The notes below the pieces were generated by a model. The model was given only the letters and a program-made list of their open reading frames with translations. It had not been told where the DNA came from and made no database searches. Below, piece after piece: positions 9,095 through 22,359 of a DNA stretch of 64,000 nt (the first letter of the stretch is position 1; every line of letters begins with the position of its first letter). The position numbers were made by a program, and so were the translations under genes. Source of the DNA: Shewanella olleyana (GTDB lineage Bacteria > Pseudomonadota > Gammaproteobacteria > Enterobacterales > Shewanellaceae); assembly GCF_023283825.1 (NCBI RefSeq), contig NZ_JAKILD010000016.1, positions 58,331-122,330 of the forward strand, read 5' to 3'.

Positions 9095-10072
9095 CTAGCT
9101 TCTAAACAAAGCTTCTACTGACAAACCTTGAGCCCCTAATACATCTTTCAATCGTTTCAATGCTTCTACCTGAATTTGGCGGACACGTTCACGTGTTAAC
9201 CCAATTTCAGCTCCAACATTTTCTAATGTAGATGGCTCATAACCTAATAAACCAAAACGTCTCGCTAATACTTCTCTTTGTTTAGTATTCAGCTCGTTTA
9301 ACCATCCTACAATTGAATGAGATAAATCTTCATCTTGTACTTTATAATCTGGCCCTACTGAATCATCGTCAGCAATGACATCAAGTAACGCTTTGTCATT
9401 ATCGCCACCTAATGGGGTATCTACTGAAGTGATTTTCTCGTTTAGCTTTAACATGCGGCTTACATCGCTAGTAGAAACATCTAAAGTATCAGCGATTTCT
9501 TCTGCCGTTGGCTCATGATCAAGTTTTTGAGCTAGCTGTCTTGCGGTACGTAAGTACACGTTAAGCTCTTTAACGACATGAATAGGTAAACGAATAGTAC
9601 GGGTTTGATTCATGATAGCTCTCTCGATGGTTTGTCTAATCCACCAAGTCGCATAAGTTGAAAAACGGAATCCTCGCTCTGGGTCAAATTTTTCGACCGC
9701 GCGAATAAGTCCTAGATTGCCTTCTTCAATAAGATCAAGTAATGCTAGACCTCGGTTGTTATACCTTCTGGCAATTTTTACAACCAAGCGTAAATTACTT
9801 TCTATCATGCGGTTACGAGACTTCTCGCAGCCTTTGAGTGCTTTACGTGAAAAGAAGACTTCTTCTTCTGCACTAAGCAAAGGGGAAAAACCGATCTCAC
9901 CTAGATATAGCTGAGTGGCGTCAAGATTTTTTTGCAAATCATCTTGAACTTGTTGATCAATATCGGATTGCTGACCTTCTTTGGCACTTCCTGCCTTTGG
10001 CGCAACCTCTTGTGGTTGTTTAGCTAAATCCATAAGCTCTACTGCGACTGCAGCGTTTTGTTTTTGGCTCAT
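9095..10072 (-). CDS. rpoS: RNA polymerase sigma factor RpoS
   Basis: RpoS directs stationary-phase and general stress transcription. The 325-residue protein has sigma region 1.2 ([21 protein letters not shown]), region 2 with the core-binding and -10 recognition helices ([19 protein letters not shown], then [17 protein letters not shown]), region 3, and region 4 with the helix-turn-helix [17 protein letters not shown]. The ATG at 10072 has GGGAG about 7 bases upstream; a slightly longer frame would need a TTG at 10087 and is less likely. nlpD lies just upstream; in enterobacteria the main rpoS promoter is inside nlpD, which may hold here. Confidence 0.97.
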   Translation of the reverse strand: MSQKQNAAVAVELMDLAKQPQEVAPKAGSAKEGQQSDIDQQVQDDLQKNLDATQLYLGEIGFSPLLSAEEEVFFSRKALKGCEKSRNRMIESNLRLVVKIARRYNNRGLALLDLIEEGNLGLIRAVEKFDPERGFRFSTYATWWIRQTIERAIMNQTRTIRLPIHVVKELNVYLRTARQLAQKLDHEPTAEEIADTLDVSTSDVSRMLKLNEKITSVDTPLGGDNDKALLDVIADDDSVGPDYKVQDEDLSHSIVGWLNELNTKQREVLARRFGLLGYEPSTLENVGAEIGLTRERVRQIQVEALKRLKDVLGAQGLSVEALFRS

Positions 10073-10150
10073 ATGGTGCTCTCCCAAACCTGGTAAATGT
10101 AAGTTAATTAGTGCACTTGCCTATCCTCCGTTTTAATGTGAACTAAACAA

Positions 10151-11041
10151 TTAGCGTTTAGGTAAATAATTTAATGGGTTAACTGACTTACCATGTAGAC
10201 GTATTTCAAAATGTAACATCACTTGGTTTGCCCCTGTGCTACCCATTTTCGCTACTGTCTGTCCGGCATTTACATACTGCTTTTCTTTGACCAATATTGA
10301 ATCCGCATGGGCATATGCACTTAAAAAGTCGTCGTTATGTTTGATAATAACCAAATTGCCATAACCACGAAGTGCATTACCTGCATAAACAACCCTTCCA
10401 TCAGCAGCAGCTTTGATAATATCTCCGCGTGAACCTGCAACCTTAATACCTTGGTTGCCCTGCTGAGTTGTAGAGAAATACCCTATAATCTTGCCTTTAT
10501 TAGGCCAGTTCCACTTACTTACTTTATCAGGTAAGCCTGAAACAGGATTTTTCGCTACTTGAACTGTTTTTTCTGGGGTAGTTTTTACAGAATACGCAGG
10601 CTTAGCTTTGTGATCAAGCTCTTTTTTTGTACTACCTTTGCTACTTGACGCATTTGCTTGTTTTGTTGCTGTGGTTTGTTTTGGCTCAGTTTTCTTTACT
10701 GGCTTGGGTTTGCTGTTCGCTACAGCAACCGGCTTAGTGGTCGTTTTAGGGGCTGCTGGCTTGTAGAGCTTTAAGGTCTGACCAGGGTAAATGGTATAAG
10801 GCGCCTTTAGCTTGTTGTATGCGGCAATATCACTGAAGTCTTTACCTGCGCCCCATGAAATTGAATATAAAGTGTCGCCTCGTTTAACTTTATAGCTACC
10901 TGAGGTAATAGAACCTTTATTATATTTAGGGCCAGCTGTAGAAGAGATACTTTTTACAGGCGCAGGGCTATGGGCTTGAAAACTACAGCCTGATAAAAAA
11001 GTCAGTAAACAGATTACGCATAACCAATTGTGATACTTCAA
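10151..11041 (-). CDS. nlpD: Murein hydrolase activator NlpD
   Basis: NlpD is an outer-membrane lipoprotein that activates the amidase AmiC at the division septum. The 296-residue protein has a lipobox ending LSGC, a LysM peptidoglycan-binding domain (about 48-92, YKVKRGDTLYSISW...YPGQTLKLY), a long Lys/Thr/Ala-rich linker, and a C-terminal LytM/M23 domain. In that domain the catalytic zinc ligands are degenerate (no H-x3-D; the final motif reads LHFEIR), as expected for an activator rather than an enzyme. The start is a TTG, supported by GGAGAG five bases upstream and by the signal peptide starting directly after it. Confidence 0.93.
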   Translation of the reverse strand: MKYHNWLCVICLLTFLSGCSFQAHSPAPVKSISSTAGPKYNKGSITSGSYKVKRGDTLYSISWGAGKDFSDIAAYNKLKAPYTIYPGQTLKLYKPAAPKTTTKPVAVANSKPKPVKKTEPKQTTATKQANASSSKGSTKKELDHKAKPAYSVKTTPEKTVQVAKNPVSGLPDKVSKWNWPNKGKIIGYFSTTQQGNQGIKVAGSRGDIIKAAADGRVVYAGNALRGYGNLVIIKHNDDFLSAYAHADSILVKEKQYVNAGQTVAKMGSTGANQVMLHFEIRLHGKSVNPLNYLPKR

Positions 11042-11078
11042 ACACTCTCTCCAGCTAAGATGGGAAATATCACCCTAA

Positions 11079-11714
11079 TTAAGCAAGTTCACCATTAATT
11101 AATGGTACAAATTTAACCGCTTCAATGATTTGCGAATTAAATTCATTATTCTGACGTGTTATTTTTAGCAATTGCTGTGAATCTTCGCCCACAGGGATTA
11201 CTAGTACGCCACCTTCAGAGAGCTGAGTTAATAATGCTTCAGGCACTGAAGCCGCTGCAGCTGTCACCATAATCGCGTCAAATGGCGCTTTATTTTGCCA
11301 ACCTTTCCACCCATCACCGTATTTGAACGACACATTATGCAAATCCAAACGCTTCAACCTTTGTCTTGCTTGAATTTGTAGCGCTTTAATCCGTTCGATA
11401 GTACATAGCTGCGGTACAAGCTGAGCTAAAATGGCTGCTTGATAACCTGAACCAGTGCCTATTTCTAAAACTTTAACGGGATTATGTTGCAATAGTAATT
11501 CGGTCATACGAGCCACGATGTAAGGCTGAGATATTGTTTGTCCCTGGCCTATAGGTAGTGCTGTATTTTCATATGCTTTGTGTGCCAGTGCGCCGTCTAA
11601 AAATAACTCCCTTGGAGTATTAGACACAGCCTCTAACACTGCATTATTACTAATGCCGCCTTCATGTAATTTTCTAGCTAAATTGATAGCAACAGTTGAG
11701 GCTATCTGACTCAT
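11079..11714 (-). CDS. pcm: Protein-L-isoaspartate O-methyltransferase
   Basis: This enzyme uses SAM to methylate isoaspartyl residues in damaged proteins so they can revert to aspartate. The 211-residue chain has the family signature [18 protein letters not shown] (about 52-69), SAM-binding [15 protein letters not shown] (about 79-93), and [17 protein letters not shown]. Its ATG overlaps the surE stop by four bases (ATGA), so the two are translationally coupled. It forms a repair and survival group with surE, nlpD and rpoS. Confidence 0.97.
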   Translation of the reverse strand: MSQIASTVAINLARKLHEGGISNNAVLEAVSNTPRELFLDGALAHKAYENTALPIGQGQTISQPYIVARMTELLLQHNPVKVLEIGTGSGYQAAILAQLVPQLCTIERIKALQIQARQRLKRLDLHNVSFKYGDGWKGWQNKAPFDAIMVTAAAASVPEALLTQLSEGGVLVIPVGEDSQQLLKITRQNNEFNSQIIEAVKFVPLINGELA

Positions 11715-12460
11715 AGTTTGTTTATCCAGTTCTCTAAACCAGCAAGCTGGTTATATGCTGTTAAATCGACCGTTAACGGAGTTATAGAGACATAACCTTG
11801 TTCAACTGTACCAAAGTCAGTATCTGCGCTTGCATCTTGCTCTTTACCTGGTGGGCCGAGCCAATAAATATCACGTCCTGCAGGATCTTGCGTTTTAATC
11901 ATGCCTTCAGCTTTATGTCTTGACCCTAAACGAGTCACCTTCATGCCTTTAATTTCTTCTAAAGGCAAGTCTGGTACATTCACATTTAAAATCTGATCGC
12001 TATCAACAGGATGTGCTAATAACCCTTGCACGATTTTGGCTGCATATACAGCCGCAGTTCGGTAATGTATGAGTTCTTTGCCGACAAGAGATACCGCAAT
12101 CGCTGGTAAACCAAGGAACCGCCCCTCTGTCGCTGCTGCAACTGTGCCAGAATACAAAGTATCATCGCCCATATTTGCACCAGCATTAATACCAGAAACA
12201 ACAATATCGGGCTCATCTTCACACAATTCTCTAATGGCTAAATGAACACAATCTGATGGTGTTCCATTAACCGCAATATACCCATTGTCTAAGTTATTAA
12301 TTCTTAATGGATTCGTCAAGGTCAAAGAGTTGCTTGCAGCTGAGCAGTTTCGATCTGGTGCAACGACTTTTATATTGGCGATTTGGCTTAACGCTTCCGC
12401 TAACGCTTTAATACCAGGCGCCGTCACGCCGTCATCATTACTCACTAATATGTTAATCAT
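11711..12460 (-). CDS. surE: 5'/3'-nucleotidase SurE
   Basis: SurE is a metal-dependent nucleoside monophosphate phosphatase linked to stationary-phase survival. The 249-residue protein begins with the metal-binding [12 protein letters not shown] (D9, D10), followed by the SAASNSLTL and [20 protein letters not shown] motifs of the active site. It overlaps pcm downstream and truD upstream by four bases each (both ATGA), indicating one tightly coupled operon truD-surE-pcm. Confidence 0.97.
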   Translation of the reverse strand: MINILVSNDDGVTAPGIKALAEALSQIANIKVVAPDRNCSAASNSLTLTNPLRINNLDNGYIAVNGTPSDCVHLAIRELCEDEPDIVVSGINAGANMGDDTLYSGTVAAATEGRFLGLPAIAVSLVGKELIHYRTAAVYAAKIVQGLLAHPVDSDQILNVNVPDLPLEEIKGMKVTRLGSRHKAEGMIKTQDPAGRDIYWLGPPGKEQDASADTDFGTVEQGYVSITPLTVDLTAYNQLAGLENWINKL

Positions 12461-13638
12461 GATGAAGGCTCTTGTTTAACATTTTGAGTTGATTTCGCTT
12501 CTGTTTCTGATGCAGAAAGTGAAGCTGTAGAACCAGCTAGGGCTTTTTGCTGTGCAAGTGCGTTTTGTTCAGCCACCATTTGTAAACGTTTAACTTCTTG
12601 TACATCTTGATAGTCCAGTAGCTCTCTTAACACTGATGTCGCATAGCTTCCTGCAGGCAGCATAAACTCTATAATTAAACTGTCTTGTTCAAATCGGTAC
12701 TTCATGGCTTGCGGCTTTAACAGCAGTGGACGACGTTCTTGCTCCAACCCTGCCTGCTCAAGCCCTGCTAAATCCGTCGCTAAATCAGCTAATGCGGTTT
12801 GCTCAACCATGGCAGCATCCGCTTGAGGGAGGACAGTTCCACGCCCCCACAAAGGTGCTGATAATTGAATATCGTTATCAGCTAAACGTTTGAGCGTTGC
12901 AGGATCCCACTTTTCAGTGACAAAAAAGCTCTTGCTACCTGTTAGCATCACACAATCACCAGTTAAAGGCGCTACGCTGTGGTGGTTTAATCGATATGAC
13001 ACGGCTTGGTTAAATACATTTGATCTTACAGCAGACAAATACATACTGCGTTTTTTACGATCTTTAACCTTTTTTCCCGCGAGCATTTGCTGACCGAAAA
13101 TCAGGTTTTTGCCTTGATGGCCAAAGCGCTGTTCACCAAAATAATTGGGGACGCCTGTTTCCATGACTTGCTGGATTCGTTTTTCAAGGGCTTGTTTATC
13201 TGACACGTTACGCAATGTCAGCTCAAAACAATTGCCTAATAAGGCGCCAATCCGTAACTTTTTACTATGTCGCTGGCTTGAAAGAATCGTTAACCGAGTT
13301 TGATTAGCCGCCTCACTCTCCACATCCGAGGTTGATAGAGAGTGCCAATCAGGTGTTTCTTTACCAGGAATGCGCACGCCAAACCATTGCTCAGTCACCG
13401 CATTTCTATCTTTTTGACCTGCGTAAGTCACTTCCTTTTGATGTACTTTGGCAAACTTAGCTAATATCTCGGCCACTTGATTGGTATTAAGGCCTTCTTT
13501 ACGAACATGGATCATATGATGCTCACCTTCGCCAGTTGGACTAAAAGGCAGCATTTCCTTTACGATAAAATCACTATTGAAAGTGCGTAAGTCAGCGGTG
13601 CAAGTGGGTTTATCAAAAAGGTAATGTAGCGAGCTCAT
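12457..13638 (-). CDS. truD: tRNA pseudouridine(13) synthase TruD
   Basis: TruD makes pseudouridine at position 13 of tRNA-Glu. The 393-residue protein has the catalytic [14 protein letters not shown] motif (catalytic Asp77), [15 protein letters not shown], and the inserted TRUD domain. About 25-30 residues at the C-terminus are Ser/Ala/Glu/Gln-rich low-complexity sequence (from about 362 on), beyond the usual fold; it is probably a disordered tail. The stop overlaps the surE start by four bases. Confidence 0.95.
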   Translation of the reverse strand: MSSLHYLFDKPTCTADLRTFNSDFIVKEMLPFSPTGEGEHHMIHVRKEGLNTNQVAEILAKFAKVHQKEVTYAGQKDRNAVTEQWFGVRIPGKETPDWHSLSTSDVESEAANQTRLTILSSQRHSKKLRIGALLGNCFELTLRNVSDKQALEKRIQQVMETGVPNYFGEQRFGHQGKNLIFGQQMLAGKKVKDRKKRSMYLSAVRSNVFNQAVSYRLNHHSVAPLTGDCVMLTGSKSFFVTEKWDPATLKRLADNDIQLSAPLWGRGTVLPQADAAMVEQTALADLATDLAGLEQAGLEQERRPLLLKPQAMKYRFEQDSLIIEFMLPAGSYATSVLRELLDYQDVQEVKRLQMVAEQNALAQQKALAGSTASLSASETEAKSTQNVKQEPSS

Positions 13639-13690
13639 GTCATATTCTCAAAGTAACGGGTTTATTATTGCAAACGGTTTAAAATTGGTT

Positions 13691-14173
13691 TTATACAGAC
13701 TTGGTCATCAACACCACTGATTCGACAGCTATACCTTCTTTACGTCCTGTGAAACCTAACTTTTCAGTTGTGGTGGCTTTGACATTGATATTATCAATCG
13801 ATGTTTCTAGATCTTGAGCTAAGCATTCTCTAATCGCTTGTATATGCGGTAACATTTTAGGTGCTTGAGCTATAACGGTCACATCAAGGTTACCAATAAC
13901 AAATTGCTTTTCATTCGCAAGTTTAAAGCAATGTCTTAGTAATACTCTGCTATCTGCCCCGGCAAATTCTGCATCAGTATCAGGAAAGTGCTTACCAATA
14001 TCCCCTAAAGCCATCGCTCCTAAAATCGCATCTGAAACAGCGTGTAGCACTACATCGCCGTCAGAATGTGCAATTAAGCCTGTCTCATAAGGTACAGTAA
14101 CGCCACCCAAAATGAGCGGTTTGTCACCGCCAAACTTATGTACATCAAAACCATGACCAATACGTATATTCAT
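13691..14173 (-). CDS. ispF: 2-C-methyl-D-erythritol 2,4-cyclodiphosphate synthase
   Basis: IspF closes CDP-ME 2-phosphate into the cyclic diphosphate in the non-mevalonate isoprenoid pathway. The 160-residue protein has the metal site [10 protein letters not shown] (D9, H11), the [17 protein letters not shown] motif, and the C-terminal [15 protein letters not shown]. It follows ispD by 80 bp on the same strand, giving the two consecutive pathway genes usually found together; the gap is longer than in the fused or overlapping versions. Confidence 0.97.
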   Translation of the reverse strand: MNIRIGHGFDVHKFGGDKPLILGGVTVPYETGLIAHSDGDVVLHAVSDAILGAMALGDIGKHFPDTDAEFAGADSRVLLRHCFKLANEKQFVIGNLDVTVIAQAPKMLPHIQAIRECLAQDLETSIDNINVKATTTEKLGFTGRKEGIAVESVVLMTKSV

Positions 14174-14253
14174 TATTGTAGATTACCGTTTATTATATGA
14201 CTGTTATTAATAAATATTTTAATGATTAACTCTTTTTAATCAGGCTTGTTTAA

Positions 14254-15006
14254 CTAAAGCGACTGAATGTTAGCCAAAAACAATTTAGCTAACTGTAAAT
14301 CATCAGGGTGAGTCACTTTAATATTATCAGCTCTGCCAGAAACTAACCCAGGATTTACATCCGCCCACTCCATAGCACTGGCTTCGTCAGTAATATTGGC
14401 ACCTTCTTTAAGGGCTAATGACAAATTCCGTTTAAGTTGCTGACTTGGAAATAGCTGCGGCGTTAATGCATGCCATAGATTGTCTCTGCATACGGTTGCT
14501 GCAATTTGCTCCCCAATACCAGCCTTGCTTTCAGCACTTGCAACGACACTTCTTTTCATTGTGTCTCTCACTGGCATAGCCAAAATTGCTCCTTGAGGGT
14601 GTATTTCACGGGAGTTGAGTAATTTATCAATATCAGTTTGAGTTAGACAAGGTCTGGCAGCATCATGGACTAATGCCCAAGTCGTGTGCTCACTCGTTTC
14701 ATTATTGATATCATCATCTAAGGAATTCAAAGCTGCAAGGACAGAGTCTGCACGCTCATTTCCGCCTATTACCGTGACTATTTTTTCATGATTCGCTTGA
14801 GTTAATTTACCAAATAACTCATCTTCAGGGTGCAAAGCCACTATAACTTGGCTGATGTCTGGGTGCGTTATTAAACTATCCAATGTATGCGCAAGAATAG
14901 TTTGTTCGCCAAGCATAAGGTATTGCTTAGGAATCGCTGCGCCCATTCTGGCGCCAATACCAGCTGCTGGCACAATCGCGACAACAGATTGCTTTGCTGA
15001 ATTCAT
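14254..15006 (-). CDS. ispD: 2-C-methyl-D-erythritol 4-phosphate cytidylyltransferase
   Basis: IspD transfers CMP from CTP to methylerythritol phosphate. The 250-residue protein starts with the nucleotide-binding loop VPAAGIGARMGAAIPKQYL, followed by VHDAARPCLT and the C-terminal NIKVTHPDDLQLA. It starts 5 bp after the ftsB stop and so shares its transcript. pyrG, which makes its substrate CTP, lies further upstream on the same strand. Confidence 0.97.
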   Translation of the reverse strand: MNSAKQSVVAIVPAAGIGARMGAAIPKQYLMLGEQTILAHTLDSLITHPDISQVIVALHPEDELFGKLTQANHEKIVTVIGGNERADSVLAALNSLDDDINNETSEHTTWALVHDAARPCLTQTDIDKLLNSREIHPQGAILAMPVRDTMKRSVVASAESKAGIGEQIAATVCRDNLWHALTPQLFPSQQLKRNLSLALKEGANITDEASAMEWADVNPGLVSGRADNIKVTHPDDLQLAKLFLANIQSL

Positions 15007-15011
15007 AATGA

Positions 15012-15314
15012 TTACTGACCAAATGTAGAATTGTTACGGGGATTATTGCCAACGACGCGATAAAAGGTCTCACCTTCTTTAACCATACCCAATTCGTTAC
15101 GGGCACGCTCTTCAATGGCTTCTGTGCCGCTTTTTAAATCGATGATTTCTGCTTTAAGCACTTGGTTACGAGCGATGAGTTTGTTATTGCTTTCTTGCTG
15201 GCTGGCAATCTGCTTTTGCAGATTCATATACTGGGAAAGATTGTTCTCGCCTAACCAAAGTCGATACTGCAACAAGCCTACTAAGATAAACAGTAATAGT
15301 AAAAGTCGTTTCAT
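15012..15314 (-). CDS. ftsB: Cell division protein FtsB
   Basis: FtsB is a small bitopic inner-membrane protein that forms a complex with FtsL and FtsQ. The 100-residue protein has one N-terminal membrane helix (about 3-20), then a periplasmic leucine/glutamine-rich coiled coil (about 30-70) and the conserved [21 protein letters not shown] segment. It lies between eno and ispD as in other gammaproteobacteria; a terminator separates it from eno, so it may start its own transcript with ispD and ispF. Confidence 0.95.
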   Translation of the reverse strand: MKRLLLLLFILVGLLQYRLWLGENNLSQYMNLQKQIASQQESNNKLIARNQVLKAEIIDLKSGTEAIEERARNELGMVKEGETFYRVVGNNPRNNSTFGQ

Positions 15315-15363
15315 AAATCGGTTATCAGCGATAATTATTAATATTAGTAACGCTATAGTACAA

Positions 15364-15395
15364 CAAAAAAGGCCACCTAGTGGTGGCCTTTTTAA
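15364..15395. terminator. Terminator after eno
   Basis: A 12-bp stem (AAAAAGGCCACC / GGTGGCCTTTTT) with the loop TAGT gives a T-run on either strand. It lies 13 bp past the eno stop and before ftsB. Confidence 0.9.
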
Positions 15396-15408
15396 GATTT
15401 AGCAAAGA

Positions 15409-16737
<1,329 letters not shown>

Positions 16738-16900
16738 TTAAATTAGAAAATCAATACCATTAATCAGCAACATTTTTACTTTTGAAGATTGATTATTGGT
16801 ATTTCACTTTCAGTTTGGTAATTAACCACCAACTTGAAGCATAGCATAGACCTATTATCTTGACGCTTCAACTATCAAAGTGACAAGTTGGAATACACTA

Positions 16901-16938
16901 TGAAAAAAAGCCATTGATGAGTTCATCAATGGCTTTCG
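16901..16938 (-). terminator. Rho-independent terminator of pyrG
   Basis: A perfect 14-bp stem (AAAGCCATTGATGA / TCATCAATGGCTTT) closes on GT. On the minus strand it is followed by a T-run (A-run 16903-16909). It begins about 5 bp after the pyrG stop. Confidence 0.9.
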
Positions 16939-16942
16939 TTAT

Positions 16943-18682
<1,740 letters not shown>

Positions 18683-18795
18683 TCATTAAATTGCGATAAT
18701 AATGTTTACTAAGCCAACAACTTCATTCCATGTGTTTTTTAAACCATATAGGCAATAAAGAATTACTCTAGATTGCCGACGCTTATGCATCGGCT

Positions 18796-18859
18796 AGCGC
18801 TTAGTTAAACCAGCGCTTAGTTAAACCAGAGCTTAGTTAAACCAGAGCTTAATTGAACG
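18796..18859. repeat. Four-unit 16-bp tandem repeat between mazG and pyrG
   Basis: Units 1 and 2 read AGCGCTTAGTTAAACC, unit 3 AGAGCTTAGTTAAACC, and unit 4 is degenerate (AGAGCTTAATTGAACG). They sit head to tail with no spacers, starting 12 bp past the mazG stop. The 16-bp period is close to one and a half helical turns. No function is evident; copy number may vary between strains. Confidence 0.92.
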
Positions 18860-18871
18860 AACCTTAACGCT

Positions 18872-19708
18872 TTATGTCTTTTCCTGTTGCTTAACTTGAT
18901 CCCAATAAGTATCTAACTCCTCTAAGGAATGCTCATTCATAGGCTTACCACTTTTATCAGCAAAGCTTTCAACGCCTCTAAAACGTCGCTCAAATTTCTG
19001 ATTAGCTTGTCGCAGCGCTTGTTCAGGCTCAACCCCCAAGTGTCTTGCCATATTCGCGACTGCAAATAACAAATCGCCCATCTCATCGACAACTCGCTCA
19101 TGATAAATTTCTGGCTGCGCTGTTAAGTGCTGCGCCTCTTCCATGACTTCATCAATTTCTTCATGAACCTTTGCCACAACTGGGGCTAAATCAGGCCAAT
19201 CGAACCCCACCTTAGCGACTCTTTTTTGGATTTTAATAGCTCGGTTCAATGCTGGTAACGCCACAGGAATATCATCGAGTAATGAAAACTGCTGTTTCTG
19301 TTCTCGTTCAGTTTGTTTGATGGCATCCCAGGATTGTTTAACCTTTTGTGCATCTGCTAGTGGCGATTCGGCATCATGAGTTGGAAAGACATGAGGATGG
19401 CGGCGAGTCAGCTTATTGCAAATTCTCTCTACCACAACAGCAAAATCAAACATACCCTGCTCACTTGCCAACTGGCAATAAAACACCACTTGGAATAGCA
19501 AGTCACCTAGCTCATCAGGCAGAGATTCAAAATCTGCTTGTTCAATTGCATCGACTACCTCATAAGCTTCTTCGAGCGTAAACGGTACAATCGTCGCAAA
19601 TGTTTGCTGTTTATCCCAAGGGCAGCCTGTTTCAGGGTCGCGAAGCTTTTCCATTATGGTTAATAGTGGTTGGATAACATTGTGATGTTGCTGCAGGCCT
19701 TTTGACAT
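18872..19708 (-). CDS. mazG: Nucleoside triphosphate pyrophosphohydrolase MazG
   Basis: MazG hydrolyses NTPs and dNTPs to monophosphates and pyrophosphate and, in Escherichia coli, lowers ppGpp-related effects under starvation. The 278-residue protein has two MazG helical domains: the first with LRDPETGCPWDKQQTF and the metal-binding EEAYEVVDAIE...DELGDLLFQVVF, the second with EEIDEVMEEA and DEMGDLLFAVANMARHLG. It directly follows relA, as in enterobacteria, which supports a role near stringent control. A probable terminator lies between the two. Confidence 0.96.
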   Translation of the reverse strand: MSKGLQQHHNVIQPLLTIMEKLRDPETGCPWDKQQTFATIVPFTLEEAYEVVDAIEQADFESLPDELGDLLFQVVFYCQLASEQGMFDFAVVVERICNKLTRRHPHVFPTHDAESPLADAQKVKQSWDAIKQTEREQKQQFSLLDDIPVALPALNRAIKIQKRVAKVGFDWPDLAPVVAKVHEEIDEVMEEAQHLTAQPEIYHERVVDEMGDLLFAVANMARHLGVEPEQALRQANQKFERRFRGVESFADKSGKPMNEHSLEELDTYWDQVKQQEKT

Positions 19709-19741
19709 AGGGAAATATCCGGTAAGTGCACAGGAAATTAT

Positions 19742-19774
19742 AAAAAAAGGCGATAAACCTATTGATTTACCGCC
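19742..19774 (-). terminator. Probable terminator of relA
   Basis: A 9-bp stem with one mismatch (GGCGATAAA / TTTACCGCC) is followed in the minus direction by a T-run (A-run 19742-19748). It lies about 50 bp past the relA stop, upstream of mazG. Confidence 0.65.
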
Positions 19775-19822
19775 CTCAATTTTTACATCAGCTTTAATGC
19801 TGCTGAGTTAATAGCTACTGAG

Positions 19823-22030
19823 CTATAAGCGTCTTGCTTCAATCACGCCTTCAATCTGACCCAGTTTAACTAATATACGCGATAAACCATCGAGATTATA
19901 AAGCTCTAATTCAAGATCTACAGCCGCAGTTTGGTTCTTTTCATCTGATGTAGAGCTCATCGCCATCACATTAGATTTCTCAGCAGCAAGTACAGTGGTC
20001 ACATCTCGTAATAAACCACTTCGGTCATGGGCACTGACTTGTACCTTGATGCGATAACCACCAGAGTAATTCTCGCCCCACACCACTTCGATACTTCTTT
20101 CTGGGTGAGCGCGCATTAACTCTTTTACTTGAGGACAATCACTGCGGTGAACTGAAACGCCGCGCCCCATGGTGATATAACCAAAAATTTCGTCTCCTGG
20201 AACAGGTTTACAACAACTCGCAATATGACTCAGCAAATTACCTACACCATTAACTTCCACTTGCCCCTGCCCTTTTCGAGCAGGTTTGGGCTGCGAACGC
20301 TTAATGATTTCCTCAACGATTTCTTGCTCAGAATTTGACTCTTTTCGCAAACTCGTTTCAACATAGTTCACCACTTGGTTTAGGCGAAGATCGCCGCCAC
20401 CAATTGCAGCTAACATGTCGTCCATTGAGTTCATGTTGAATCGTTCAACCGCCACTTGAGCATCTTTAATCTTTAGCGATACGCGAGCGAGTTCAGCTTC
20501 AAGTAATTCCTTACCAGCAATCATGTTTTTATCGCGGTCTTGCTGCTTAAACCAATGCTGAATTTTAGAGCGTGAACGAGACGACTTGATATAGCCTAAA
20601 TTCGGGTTCAACCAGTCTCTTTTCGGGTTCGGATGCTTTGAGGTAATTATCTCAATTCGTTCGCCCGTTTCAACTTGGTAAGTAAATGGCACGATGCGTC
20701 CATCGACTTTTGCACCAATACATTTATGACCCACATGGGAGTGAATGTAGTAAGCAAAATCCAGCACGGTTGAACCTAATGGTAAATCAACAACTTCGCC
20801 ATTAGGGGTAAATACATATGCTCGGTCTTCGAAAACCTGGCTGCGTACTTCCTCAACAAGGTTGCCTGTTTCAGCCACATCTTCTTGCCATAGTAAAATC
20901 TTACGCAGCCAGTTAATTTTCTCTTCATAGCCGCTTTGCTTACCACCAGCCGTGCCTTCTTTGTACTTCCAATGCGCTGCAACACCTAGCTCGGCATCTT
21001 GATGCATGGCTTCAGTACGGATCTGGATTTCAACAGTCTTACCTTCAGGCCCGACGACGACAGTATGAATTGACTGATAACCGTTAGGCTTTGGGTTCGC
21101 TACATAATCATCAAATTCACGGGGGATATGGTGCCAAAGCGTATGTACTACACCCAAAGCGCCGTAACAGTCTTGCAAGCGATCTGTGACAATACGCACA
21201 GCGCGCACATCAAACAGTTCATCGAACTTAAGATCTTTGCCTTTCATTTTGCGCCAGATACTATAAATGTGTTTCGGGCGGCCATACACTTTGGCTCTTA
21301 TCTGATCGGCATCTAATCGTTCTTGCAGCTGAGTAACAAACTTATCGACAAACACTTCTCTATCGACGCGTTTACCGTCTAATTGTTGAGCAATATCTTT
21401 GTATACAACAGGATGAAGATACCTAAATGAAATGTCTTCTAATTCCCACTTAAGTTGACCAATACCGAGTCGGTTTGCCAGTGGCGCGTAGATGTCAGCA
21501 ACTTCACGGGCAACCAATACTCGAGTTTCTTCATCAACGTTTTTTATCTCACGCAATAAGCGCAAGCGTTCGGCAAGTTTGATGACCACAGCACGAACAT
21601 CTTCCACCATCGCAAGCAGCATTTTACGGATATTATCAATTTGCGGCTCAGCAGTGCGTGAGTCTTGACTGACTTTTAATGCACCAATGGCTTCCATCGT
21701 AACGACACTTGCCACCAGCTTGCTTAAGCTTTTGCCAAACTTCTCTTCGATATCTTCAATCGATAAAATGCCATCATCGTGTACGATAAATAATAAAGAG
21801 GCTTGAAGGGTTTCGATATCCATATTCAATGGCGCAAGAATTTCCACCATTTCACGAGCACGGTCTAATAAACCGCGATGAACATCTGGAGTCGAAGTGG
21901 GCAGCGCATCTAACTGTTTAATAAGATCCAGCAACATTTGGGCTTCTTCTTCGTTATCAAGATAACGGGTCACCCATTCGTCGATATTAAAATCGGCTGA
22001 ATTAAAATGTGCTTCTCGAACTGAGACCAT
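19823..22030 (-). CDS. relA: GTP pyrophosphokinase RelA
   Basis: RelA makes (p)ppGpp at ribosomes stalled with uncharged tRNA. The 735-residue protein has an N-terminal pseudo-hydrolase domain in which the HD residues of SpoT are not conserved (LLFIVHDDGIL region), the synthetase domain (RPKHIYSIWRKMKGK, then FDVRAVRIV), a TGS domain (VFTPNGEVVDLPLGSTVLDF), a zinc-finger-like segment with paired cysteines (HIASCCKPVPGD), and a C-terminal ACT domain. The lost hydrolase motif and position next to mazG and rlmD favour RelA over SpoT. Confidence 0.97.
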   Translation of the reverse strand: MVSVREAHFNSADFNIDEWVTRYLDNEEEAQMLLDLIKQLDALPTSTPDVHRGLLDRAREMVEILAPLNMDIETLQASLLFIVHDDGILSIEDIEEKFGKSLSKLVASVVTMEAIGALKVSQDSRTAEPQIDNIRKMLLAMVEDVRAVVIKLAERLRLLREIKNVDEETRVLVAREVADIYAPLANRLGIGQLKWELEDISFRYLHPVVYKDIAQQLDGKRVDREVFVDKFVTQLQERLDADQIRAKVYGRPKHIYSIWRKMKGKDLKFDELFDVRAVRIVTDRLQDCYGALGVVHTLWHHIPREFDDYVANPKPNGYQSIHTVVVGPEGKTVEIQIRTEAMHQDAELGVAAHWKYKEGTAGGKQSGYEEKINWLRKILLWQEDVAETGNLVEEVRSQVFEDRAYVFTPNGEVVDLPLGSTVLDFAYYIHSHVGHKCIGAKVDGRIVPFTYQVETGERIEIITSKHPNPKRDWLNPNLGYIKSSRSRSKIQHWFKQQDRDKNMIAGKELLEAELARVSLKIKDAQVAVERFNMNSMDDMLAAIGGGDLRLNQVVNYVETSLRKESNSEQEIVEEIIKRSQPKPARKGQGQVEVNGVGNLLSHIASCCKPVPGDEIFGYITMGRGVSVHRSDCPQVKELMRAHPERSIEVVWGENYSGGYRIKVQVSAHDRSGLLRDVTTVLAAEKSNVMAMSSTSDEKNQTAAVDLELELYNLDGLSRILVKLGQIEGVIEARRL

Positions 22031-22359
22031 AATTAACTTCCTTATTGGTACTTATTTGCTACCAGTAAAACAAACCTGATTATATTGTCGATAAAAAGGC
22101 TATTGCAGATGCGCTCTGCATTATGACAAAAAAATCATCTTGAATGTTCAATAATCTATGTCAAATTAATATTAATCATTTTACAAATTCTTACTTAAAA
22201 AGCCGAGAACCGATTATTTATTCAACACTTTCTAGCTTAAACAAGATGTACGTATATCAGTTATCAATAATAAATCATCAGATTGCTAACGAATGTTCTA
22301 TCGGCAACATTTCGCCCGCTAACATTGCCACCACTAATAATGCACCCGCTAACTAAGCA
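22031..22359. other. Intergenic region between relA and rlmD
   Basis: The 329 bases hold the upstream region of relA and lie past nothing else on that strand except the end of rlmD, which begins upstream on the same strand. A 70-codon frame on the plus strand (22144-22356) has no ribosome binding site or family resemblance and is probably spurious. I see no terminator hairpin here. Confidence 0.45.

Noticed and set aside
22144..22356. 70-codon frame between relA and rlmD
   Set aside because: No ribosome binding site, biased composition and no family resemblance; it lies in a probable promoter region.
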